Positions 40,556-47,473 of a stretch of DNA of 64,000 bases are shown in pieces. The stretch spans positions 1 through 64,000 of the forward strand of contig JAUXQH010000042.1 in the NCBI GenBank assembly GCA_030685065.1, read 5' to 3'. The notes beneath the pieces are model-generated. The model was not told the origin of the DNA and did not search any database. It worked only from the letters and a program-made list of their open reading frames with translations. The position numbers and the translations under genes are program-made. Numbering within the stretch: position 1 is the first letter of the stretch; every line of letters starts with the position of its first letter. This DNA is from Pseudomonadota bacterium (lineage in GTDB: Bacteria > Myxococcota_A > UBA796 > SXON01).

Positions 40556-41086
40556 CTACTCCTTGGCGCCGATGTTGAGCGCCTGCATCTGCTGGGAGAG
40601 GCCGCTCATGCTCAGCATCAGCTCCTCCCGCAGCTTGCGCATCCGCCCGACGTTCTCCTCGAGCGTGCGAAGTTTGCCCTTCAGATCGGTATTTTCGCGG
40701 CGGAGGGCCTCGCTCTCCTCTTCGAGGTGGCGCATCCGCCCGCGCTGGTCCTCGATCTGGGCGTCGGCCTCGCGCACTTCGCGCTCGGTGCGCTCGACCT
40801 GGTCGCGGAGGCGGTCCCGCTCGCCGAGGAGCCCGGTGTGCTGGGTGCGCACCTCGTCCACGCGGGCGCCGAGCGCCTCCATCTCGACGCGGAGCTCCGT
40901 GATCTCGGCGGTGAGGCTCTCTTCGAGCTGCCGGTAGCGGCTGATCTCCATCTCGGAGGAGACCACCTGCCGGGTGGCCTGCTCGGCCCCCTTCATGGCC
41001 ACCATGAGCTCCTGGATCCGGGCCTCGAGGATGCCGGCGAGCTCGACAGAGATCTGGTTCAGCCGGTCACTACTTTCGGTCGCCAT
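40556..41086 (-). CDS. coiled-coil protein
   Basis: A 176-residue cytosolic protein, almost entirely predicted coiled coil: long heptad stretches with Leu/Arg/Glu (LEESLTAEITELRVEME, RDRLRDQVERTEREV, RHLEEESEALRRENTDL). ATG at 41086 has AGGAG 5 nt upstream; upstream GTG/TTG codons are less likely. First gene of the minus-strand operon leading to the TPR and FG-GAP genes, divergent from the receiver-like gene. A structural or adaptor role is likely. Confidence 0.8.
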   Translation of the reverse strand: MATESSDRLNQISVELAGILEARIQELMVAMKGAEQATRQVVSSEMEISRYRQLEESLTAEITELRVEMEALGARVDEVRTQHTGLLGERDRLRDQVERTEREVREADAQIEDQRGRMRHLEEESEALRRENTDLKGKLRTLEENVGRMRKLREELMLSMSGLSQQMQALNIGAKE

Positions 41087-41129
41087 CAACACTCCTGGGG
41101 GTTCCGCCCTGGCACGGTATCAGGATCCC

Positions 41130-41153
41130 CCCGCCGGAGCCATCGCCGGCGGG
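41130..41153. promoter_or_regulatory. inverted repeat in divergent promoter region, candidate operator
   Basis: CCCGCCGG and CCGGCGGG form a perfect 8-bp inverted repeat with an 8-nt spacer, in the 110-bp gap between the divergent coiled-coil and receiver-like genes. It could bind a dimeric regulator acting on both operons. Confidence 0.3.
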
Positions 41154-41181
41154 AGGGATACGGCCGGGGGCAAGCGCGCGC

Positions 41182-41187
41182 TATGCT
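41182..41187 (+). promoter_or_regulatory. candidate -10 element upstream of receiver-like gene
   Basis: TATGCT followed by GCGGG lies 9 nt before the GTG at 41197, matching the TA-N2-CT-GCG pattern before glnS. Its closeness suggests a leaderless transcript, which fits the lack of a ribosome site. Confidence 0.35.
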
Positions 41188-41196
41188 GCGGGCCTC

Positions 41197-41655
41197 GTGG
41201 AACCCCGCCCCCCCAGGCCCCGCGTGCTCGTCGTGGACGACCACCCGAGCGACCGCCTGCGCGCCGTCGCCGCGCTCGCCGGGCGGTTCGACGTGATCCC
41301 GCTCCCGACGGGAGAGGATCCGCTACGGGCGGCACGGGGACATCGCCCCGAGCTGGTGTTGCTCTCGCTGGGCCACGGCGCCGCCGACGGGGCGCTCCGC
41401 GCGTGCCGCACGCTCCGCACCGATGTCCGCCCCATCGAGCACGTGGCCGTCTACGTTCACGGCCGCCCCCCGCGCACCGTGCAGCAGGTGTGCGAAACGT
41501 GGCGGGCCGACGGGTACCTCGCCGGTGACTTCGACGGGCCCGCGCTGCTCGCCTTCGCCGAGTCGGTGCTGCGGGGCGAGGCTCCGGTGCGCGTTCCCGA
41601 CGTGAGCGCAGGTCCGCTGGCACGTCTCGTCGGCCGGCTTCGCGGACGAAGGTAG
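41197..41655 (+). CDS. degenerate response-regulator receiver protein
   Basis: A 152-residue protein with receiver-like topology: the acidic pair is present (VLVVDDHPSDR), but the expected phospho-acceptor Asp is Ser57 (PELVLLSLGHGAADG) and the Thr/Lys switch residues are not apparent. It is therefore a pseudo-receiver that probably works without phosphorylation. The ~30-residue tail is basic and has no DNA-binding domain. Followed 33 bp later by the FG-GAP lipoprotein gene. Confidence 0.7.
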   Translation: MEPRPPRPRVLVVDDHPSDRLRAVAALAGRFDVIPLPTGEDPLRAARGHRPELVLLSLGHGAADGALRACRTLRTDVRPIEHVAVYVHGRPPRTVQQVCETWRADGYLAGDFDGPALLAFAESVLRGEAPVRVPDVSAGPLARLVGRLRGRR

Positions 41656-41688
41656 AGCTCGAGGCCGCGCGGTGATACCGTCACCGAG

Positions 41689-43764
41689 GTGAAGCGTTCC
41701 CTCCCCTACTTCCTCGTCGCGGTGGGGCTGCTCCCCGGGTGCAGCGACTATCGGTTGCACGGCATGAAGGATCGCGCCGGCACGGACACGGGCGCCACCA
41801 CCGACATCGAGACCGATCGGCTGCTCGACACCGGGCCCGATTGTCCCGCGGTGCCCGACCTGCTCGAGACCGTCGCCACCGACGAGTCCTGCCGTTCGGT
41901 GCCCGTTTTCGGCACGCTCGACGCGGTGGTGGAGTGGGAGCTCTCGAGCCTGAACGACGCCCCCGAATACGCGCACGTGCTCATGACCCCCGTGGTCGGC
42001 CCGCTCCTCGACGGAGACGGGGACGGGGACGTGGATGCCTTCGATCCGCCCAGCGTCGTGGTCGTGACGGATGACGGCGGCGCGGACGCGGTGAACGCCC
42101 ATGGCGTCCTCCGGATCGTCGACGGGAGGGACGGCACGCTCGTCCGCTCCATCTCGGTGCTGCTCTGGGGCGACTTCCAGGTGTTCCCCTACCGCTACAG
42201 CAACGCCGCGCTGGGCGACATCGACGGGGACGGCCGGGCCGAGATCGTGGTCGTCGCCAGCGTCGTACCGGGCCCCCCGGGGGAGGGCGGCAGCGACACC
42301 GCTGAGCCCGGGGAGCCCGGAGAGGACGACACCGGGATCGTGGTGAGGCCCGGCGTTCCGGACGGCGCCCCCCCAGGACCGCCACCCCCGGCGCCGCCCC
42401 CGGAGGCGGGCCCCTGCCGCGCGGCCGCCTACGCGGCGGACGGCTCGTTGGTCTGGCTGGCGGAGGAGCCCGCCCTCGCTTGTGGTGGCCACGCGCCCGC
42501 CCTCGCCGACCTCGAAGGGGACGGTACGGTCGAGGTCATCGTCGGCGCGAACGTGTTCGACGGGGCGACCGGCGCCATCCGGTTCTCGGGCGCGCTCGGC
42601 GCCGGGCGGGTGGACGGGTTTGCCGAGGCCGGGTGGATGAGCCTCGCGTCCGACCTCGACGGGAACGGCACCCAGGAGGTCGTGACCGGGTCGACAATCT
42701 ACGCGGCGGACGGGAGCGTGGTCTGCGACACGGGCGAGAGCGACGGGTTCCCCGCCGTGGCCGACCTCGACGGGGACGGCGCGGGCGAGGTGGTGGTGGT
42801 CTCGAACGGCACCGTGCGCGTGTTCGACGGCGCGTGTGTCATCCAATCCACCTGGAGCCTCGGCAGCGAGGGCATCGGCGGCCCACCCACCCTCGGCGAC
42901 CTCGATGGGGACGGCCTCCCGGAGATCGGGGTCGCCTCCGCGGAGGCCTACTCGGCCTTCGAGGCGGACGGCACGCCGATGTGGAGCATGCCGATCTCCG
43001 ACAGCTCCTCGTCGACCACCGGCGCCTCCTTCTACGACTTCGACGGGGACGGCGTGCTGGAGGTCGTGTACGCGGACGAGCTGGCGCTCTGGTTGCTGGA
43101 TGGCGCCACCGGAGCCGTGCGGCTGATGGACGACACCCACAGCTCGCGCACCCTCCACGAGCTCCCGGTCGTGGTCGATGTCGATGGGGACGGGCGCGCC
43201 GAGATCGTGGTGCCCAACGGCGGCACCCACTCGGACTCCGCGGCGTTCGGGCTGTACGTCCTCGGCTCCGCGGACGGCAATTGGCCGGCCAACCGCGCGG
43301 TCTGGAACCAACACGCCTACTCGATCACAAACATCGACGACGACCTGTCGGTGCCGGCCTCCCCGGTGCCGAATTGGCCGACCTGGAACACGTTCCGGAG
43401 CGGGGTGGTCGATCCGGTTCAGGGCAGCGACTCCCCGGACGCGGTGCCGCTCGCGGAAGTGTGCGCCATCGAGTGCGAAACCGGCACCTGGGTGGTGAAC
43501 GTGGGGGTCGGCAACCAGGGCCTGGCCGGGCTCCGCAGCGACGTCCCGGTCACGCTCTACGCCGGGGACACCGTGGTGGAGACCCAATGGACCACCGCCG
43601 TGGTCGTGGGCGGGGGCGTGTCCGAACCGCTCCGCTTCTCCGTGCCGGTCGAGTCCCTCGTGGAGGGCATGCGCGTGGTCGTCGACGATGACGGGCGGGG
43701 CGGCGAGCGGGTGGTGGAGTGTGTGGAGCTCAACAACGCGCTCGCCCTCACGGGGTGTGAGTAG
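41689..43764 (+). CDS. FG-GAP/VCBS propeller lipoprotein (intact paralogue)
   Basis: 691 residues with signal and lipobox (AVGLLPGC) and an acidic linker. It has a series of FG-GAP-like units with Ca-binding Asp motifs (DIDGDGRAEIVVVAS, DLEGDGTVEVIVGAN, DLDGDGAGEVVVVSN, DLDGDGLPEIGVAS, DVDGDGRAEIVVPNG). A Pro/Gly-rich insertion (about residues 205-240) lies between two units. The C-terminal ~120 residues are a CARDB-like beta domain (WVVNVGVGNQGLAGL, VEGMRVVVDDDGRGGERVVECVELNNA). It is clearly paralogous to the broken gene at 36623-38434, including WNQHAYSITNIDDD. The last 17 bp overlap the convergent methyltransferase gene. Confidence 0.85.
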   Translation: MKRSLPYFLVAVGLLPGCSDYRLHGMKDRAGTDTGATTDIETDRLLDTGPDCPAVPDLLETVATDESCRSVPVFGTLDAVVEWELSSLNDAPEYAHVLMTPVVGPLLDGDGDGDVDAFDPPSVVVVTDDGGADAVNAHGVLRIVDGRDGTLVRSISVLLWGDFQVFPYRYSNAALGDIDGDGRAEIVVVASVVPGPPGEGGSDTAEPGEPGEDDTGIVVRPGVPDGAPPGPPPPAPPPEAGPCRAAAYAADGSLVWLAEEPALACGGHAPALADLEGDGTVEVIVGANVFDGATGAIRFSGALGAGRVDGFAEAGWMSLASDLDGNGTQEVVTGSTIYAADGSVVCDTGESDGFPAVADLDGDGAGEVVVVSNGTVRVFDGACVIQSTWSLGSEGIGGPPTLGDLDGDGLPEIGVASAEAYSAFEADGTPMWSMPISDSSSSTTGASFYDFDGDGVLEVVYADELALWLLDGATGAVRLMDDTHSSRTLHELPVVVDVDGDGRAEIVVPNGGTHSDSAAFGLYVLGSADGNWPANRAVWNQHAYSITNIDDDLSVPASPVPNWPTWNTFRSGVVDPVQGSDSPDAVPLAEVCAIECETGTWVVNVGVGNQGLAGLRSDVPVTLYAGDTVVETQWTTAVVVGGGVSEPLRFSVPVESLVEGMRVVVDDDGRGGERVVECVELNNALALTGCE

Positions 43765-44545
43765 CGGGCACCCCGCCGGGCGGCCGCCACACGAGGTACC
43801 CGCCGCGCGTCAGCCAGGGGTCGGGATCGAGGCCCTCCACGCGCGCGGCGAGGCCAGCGATCGACGCGGTGAACAGCGCGTGGGGGGTGTCGTGCGTCAC
43901 GCGCGCCTCGGACCACGCGGCGGTCCACGCGGCGAAGAACGTGTGGAGGGGGGTGCCGGGCGCGACGCGACGCAGGTCGCGCGGGAGGCGGTCGCGGAAC
44001 AGCAGCGGGGCGAAGCCCGAGGAGAAGTCGGTGTGGAAGAGCAGGCCTTCGCGGGCCAGCCCCTCCGGACCGCGGCGGAGGAGGTGGGCCACGAGCACGC
44101 CCCCGCGCGCGTCGGACGTGCCCTCGAGGACCAATCCGCCGGGGAGGATCGCGACGCCCAGGCGACGGTGGATCTCGGGCAGCTCGGCCGGCGGGTACTG
44201 CCGGAGCACGTTGAGGACGCGCGCGAGGCGCACCGGCGACGGCAGGTCGAAGCCTCCCTGGCAAAAGTGCGTGCGGGCATCCGCGTACCGCGCGGCGGCG
44301 GCGACGCGCGCGGCGTCGAGGTCGATGCCGAGGACCTCGAGATCCGCGCGCACCATCCGGAGCGCGGCCGCGCTCTCGAGCGTGGTCCAGGGGAGATCCC
44401 CGAGGCCCACGTCGACAAAGGGGGCGGACAGCCAGGGCCCGTCCGAGCGGAGGAGCAGGGCGCGCTCGGCATGACACACCCACGCGTCGAGCGCGGTGAG
44501 GCGGCCGGGTGCGGTTCGGCCCCGGGTCGGGCTGGTGGGGTGCAT
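43748..44545 (-). CDS. class I SAM-dependent methyltransferase-like protein
   Basis: A 265-residue cytosolic protein. Motif I-like APFVDVGLGDLPWTTLESA and the acidic strand end LEVLGIDLDAARVAAA indicate a class I methyltransferase fold, followed by CQGGFDLPSP, which replaces the usual motif around the active site. ATG at 44545 was chosen because the longer frame to 44992 runs antisense through the flavin reductase gene. Substrate not predictable. Confidence 0.75.
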   Translation of the reverse strand: MHPTSPTRGRTAPGRLTALDAWVCHAERALLLRSDGPWLSAPFVDVGLGDLPWTTLESAAALRMVRADLEVLGIDLDAARVAAAARYADARTHFCQGGFDLPSPVRLARVLNVLRQYPPAELPEIHRRLGVAILPGGLVLEGTSDARGGVLVAHLLRRGPEGLAREGLLFHTDFSSGFAPLLFRDRLPRDLRRVAPGTPLHTFFAAWTAAWSEARVTHDTPHALFTASIAGLAARVEGLDPDPWLTRGGYLVWRPPGGVPATHTP

Positions 44546-44614
44546 CCCGCGTCTCGTATTCCGGTCCGTCCGGCCCTCGCTTGCTCGGCCCGTGCGCCCG
44601 CAGTAAGCCCCGCC

Positions 44615-45085
44615 ATGCCCGTCGAGCCCAAAGACTTCAAGGATGCCATGTCCCGCTTCGCCAGCGGGGTCACCGTGGTCACCGTCGAGCAGGGCGCCGA
44701 GGTGTACGGCATCACCGTCAGCGCCTTCATCTCGGTCTCGATCGCGCCGCCGCTCATTCTCGTCTCGATCGACAAGCGGGCGGCGTGCCACGACGCGATC
44801 GCGCGCGCCGAGCGCTTCGCCGTGAGCGTGCTCGCGGCCGGCCAGGTGGACATCTCCAACTACTACGCGGGCTGGCGGCAGCCCGGGCAGACCGTCGAGC
44901 TCACGCGAACGGAGCGGGGCCTGCCGGTGGTGCCCGGCGCGCTCGCCTGGGTCGAGTGCGCGATGTTCAACGCGGTCGAGGGCGGCGACCACACCCTCTT
45001 CCTCGGGCGGGTCGAAGGTTTGACCACACGTGACGGGGAGCCGTTGATCTACTTCCGGAGCCGATACCGCGCGCTCACCGACTGA
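44615..45085 (+). CDS. flavin reductase family protein
   Basis: A 156-residue flavoprotein with the family motif MSRFASGVTVVTVEQGAEVYGITVSAFISVS, given here in short; SVSIAPPLILVSID and AVSVLAAGQVDIS follow as in FMN-binding split-barrel reductases. It would reduce FMN or FAD with NAD(P)H, often for a two-component monooxygenase, but no such oxygenase is visible nearby. ATG at 44615 has no strong ribosome site but gives normal length. Confidence 0.88.
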   Translation: MPVEPKDFKDAMSRFASGVTVVTVEQGAEVYGITVSAFISVSIAPPLILVSIDKRAACHDAIARAERFAVSVLAAGQVDISNYYAGWRQPGQTVELTRTERGLPVVPGALAWVECAMFNAVEGGDHTLFLGRVEGLTTRDGEPLIYFRSRYRALTD

Positions 45086-45176
45086 TCGGGCGGCGCTCCC
45101 CTCCGGCCGGTCGACCCAGCGGTGGCTTGTGAAGTGCCTCGTTCCGAGCTAGTCCGAAGCGGTACCAGGAGCCCTC

Positions 45177-45554
45177 ATGCGCCTTCTCGCTGTCCTCGTT
45201 TTGTCCCTCGCCGCCTCCGGCGCCGCCTTCGCCTGTCCCGGTGAGCACGCCGCTGCCGGCGCCGGCGCCGAGACCAAGGGGCACTGCGACATGCCCACCT
45301 CCACGGCCGCCGCCGCGCCGCTCCCGGCCGAGGGCAAGCACGTGAAGCTCACCGTCGCCGGCATGCACTGCGGTGCCTGCGCCGAGAAGGTGAAGACCGC
45401 CCTCATCGGCGTCGAAGGCGTGAAGGGCGCCACGGTCGACGCGACGACCGGCGTTGCCGAAGTGGCGTTCGACGAGAAGAAGGCGAACACGGACAAGCTC
45501 ATCGCCGCGGTCGCCGCCACGAAACAATTCACCGCCACGATCGCTACCAACTGA
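45177..45554 (+). CDS. periplasmic heavy-metal-associated (HMA) domain protein
   Basis: A 125-residue exported protein with signal peptide (LAVLVLSLAASGAAFA) and one ferredoxin-like HMA domain carrying TVAGMHCGACAEKVKTAL (Cys65 and Cys68), the MxCxxC copper/mercury-binding site. An extra Cys/His stretch (CPGEHAAAG, KGHCDMP) precedes it. AGGAG lies 5 nt before ATG. It resembles MerP/CopZ-type metal carriers sent to the periplasm. No metal-transporting ATPase is in the window. Confidence 0.9.
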   Translation: MRLLAVLVLSLAASGAAFACPGEHAAAGAGAETKGHCDMPTSTAAAAPLPAEGKHVKLTVAGMHCGACAEKVKTALIGVEGVKGATVDATTGVAEVAFDEKKANTDKLIAAVAATKQFTATIATN

Positions 45555-45568
45555 TCAAGCGCCCCGCG

Positions 45569-46249
45569 ATGCCGGCCGCCCTCCTCGTCGCCCCTCTGGT
45601 CGTCGGCCTGCTGGGGGTTGTCACCCCCGCCCACGCGGGCGTGTGTGATGACCCCCTCTTCTTGACGATCGAGGCGCCGCCACCGGTCGACGATCGGCAT
45701 GGCGTCGCGACCGGCACCGGCACCTACTCTGGCAAGTCCATGGTAGGTGGCCGCTTCTCGCTCGAGAGCACGCACTCCCCGGACGTGTGGCGCACGGTGC
45801 TGCTCGCGGCGGACACGCAGGACGAGTGGATGCCGAAGCGCTTCGGCTACGAGCTGGTGGAGAACATCGACGCCGAGCACATGTACCTGCGGTTCGACAT
45901 CGGGTTTCTCGCGAACAGCGTGCACGTGAAGCGGCAAATCGTCGTGACCTCGACCAGCGGCATGGTCGGGGACCGCTTTCGTACCTGCTGGCGGATGACC
46001 GACCCGACGCCCTACCTCGCCCAGATCTCCCACCTCGTCTCACCCGACATCGATTGGGAGCGGACGAGCACGGGGTGGTGGGAGGTCACCCCGACGCCCT
46101 CCGGCGGCGCGATCATCAACTACCAATGGTGGGCGGAGACCGGGAAGATCCCCAACGTGGTGTTGCGGTATGGGCTCTCGAATACCCTGCCCGACCTGCT
46201 CGACGCGTTCGACGAGCGGGTGGCGTCCCAATCGAAGGGGCCCAGGTAG
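45569..46249 (+). CDS. exported START/SRPBCC-like protein
   Basis: A 226-residue protein with a signal peptide (LLVAPLVVGLLGVVTPAHA). The mature domain has the START-like course: VWRTVLLAADTQDEWMPKR, FGYELVENIDAEH, HVKRQIVVTS, WWEVTPTPSGGAIINYQWW and a long C-terminal helix (YGLSNTLPDLLDAFDERV). SRPBCC domains hold lipids or other hydrophobic ligands. It lies 14 bp after the HMA gene, so the two are probably co-transcribed. Its stop is immediately adjacent to the stop of the convergent flavoprotein gene. Confidence 0.78.
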   Translation: MPAALLVAPLVVGLLGVVTPAHAGVCDDPLFLTIEAPPPVDDRHGVATGTGTYSGKSMVGGRFSLESTHSPDVWRTVLLAADTQDEWMPKRFGYELVENIDAEHMYLRFDIGFLANSVHVKRQIVVTSTSGMVGDRFRTCWRMTDPTPYLAQISHLVSPDIDWERTSTGWWEVTPTPSGGAIINYQWWAETGKIPNVVLRYGLSNTLPDLLDAFDERVASQSKGPR

Positions 46250-47467
46250 TCAGGCTTCTCGGGGCGCTTCGCCGCGCCCGCGCGCCGTGTCCCGCACCAG
46301 CTCCGCGAGCCACGGCACATCCCGCGGCGAGGTGGCGGCGGCCGCGCGCAGCAGCGTGCGCGTGCGGAGGCGGTTGCCGGCGAAGTCCTGCGCGAAGAGC
46401 TGCAGGAAGGCGGGGTTGTCCACCAGGATCTGCTCGGTGCGCGGCCGGTTGGGGTAGTAGGCCCGGTACATCACGAGGCGCGCGAAGAGGCTCCGACCGA
46501 ACCTCGACGTGAGCACGTTTCGTTTCCAATCGGCGAACGTGAAGTCACCGCTGCGGAACGCGCGGGACAAGCGCCTCGCCGCGAGCTCCCCGTAGTCGAT
46601 CGCCTGCGCGATGCCCTCGCCCGTGGCGATGTCGATGCCCGCGGCCTCACCGACGAGGAGGGCCCGCGGCTTGCTGATGGGATCGGCGGAATCGAAGCCG
46701 CGCTCGCCGAACGGCTTGAGCGTGTAATCCTCGATTCGCAGGCCACGCGCCCCCAGGTAGGCGCGGAGCCGCTCCTTCACGTTGTCCGGGCCCATCGTGC
46801 GGATGACGTACACCCCGCGGCACATCCGCGGCTCTCCCTTCACCAGCGTGGGGAAGTCCCAGCCGTAGCCGTGCAGGGTGCGGTCGCTCCAGTCGAACAG
46901 CAGGGTGTCGCGCGCTAGATCGCTCGCGACGATCTCCGTGTCGCACTCGATCACCTGGGCCCGGAGCCGGCCCCCGGGCAGGCCGAGGCAGCGGCGGACC
47001 ACGCCGCCGACGCCGTCTGCCCCGACCACCACGCGCGCCAACACGACCTCGCCGTCGGAGAGGACGATCCGCACGCCGTCGGCCGTCGCGACCACCTCGC
47101 GCACGGCGGCGCCCTCGCGCACGGTGATCCCCCGCGCGGTCGCGGTGCGAGCGAGCGCGTGGTCGAACTCGATGCGGCGCACGACCTGGCCGAAGTCGGG
47201 CTCCGACACCCGGAGGGTGGTGCCCTGGGTGCGCATCGCGACCGCGCTGACGGGCACCGCGGGAACGTCGACGGTGACGCCGATGCGGGCGAGCGCCTTC
47301 TTCGCGCGGCCACCGATCCCGCCCGCGCAATATTTCTCGCGCGGGTAGTGCTCGCGCTCGAGCACCAGCGTGCGCTCGGCCAGGGCCGGGTCGAGCGCGT
47401 GGAGGTGCAGGGCGGTGCTGATGCCGGCGGGGCCGCCGCCGACGATCACGACATCGTAGGTACGCAT
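46250..47467 (-). CDS. geranylgeranyl reductase family FAD-dependent oxidoreductase
   Basis: A 405-residue flavoprotein with the dinucleotide-binding motif DVVIVGGGPAGISTALHL, the family signature HYPREKYCAGGIGGRAK, the second FAD motif VVVGADGVGG and the third ALLVGEAAGIDIATGEG. These enzymes reduce isoprenoid double bonds (chlorophyll or archaeal-lipid side chains, menaquinone), so a quinone or lipid substrate is likely. It starts 6 bp after the MopE-repeat gene. There is zero spacing to the convergent 45569-46249 gene. Confidence 0.88.
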   Translation of the reverse strand: MRTYDVVIVGGGPAGISTALHLHALDPALAERTLVLEREHYPREKYCAGGIGGRAKKALARIGVTVDVPAVPVSAVAMRTQGTTLRVSEPDFGQVVRRIEFDHALARTATARGITVREGAAVREVVATADGVRIVLSDGEVVLARVVVGADGVGGVVRRCLGLPGGRLRAQVIECDTEIVASDLARDTLLFDWSDRTLHGYGWDFPTLVKGEPRMCRGVYVIRTMGPDNVKERLRAYLGARGLRIEDYTLKPFGERGFDSADPISKPRALLVGEAAGIDIATGEGIAQAIDYGELAARRLSRAFRSGDFTFADWKRNVLTSRFGRSLFARLVMYRAYYPNRPRTEQILVDNPAFLQLFAQDFAGNRLRTRTLLRAAAATSPRDVPWLAELVRDTARGRGEAPREA

Positions 47468-47473
47468 GGCTCC

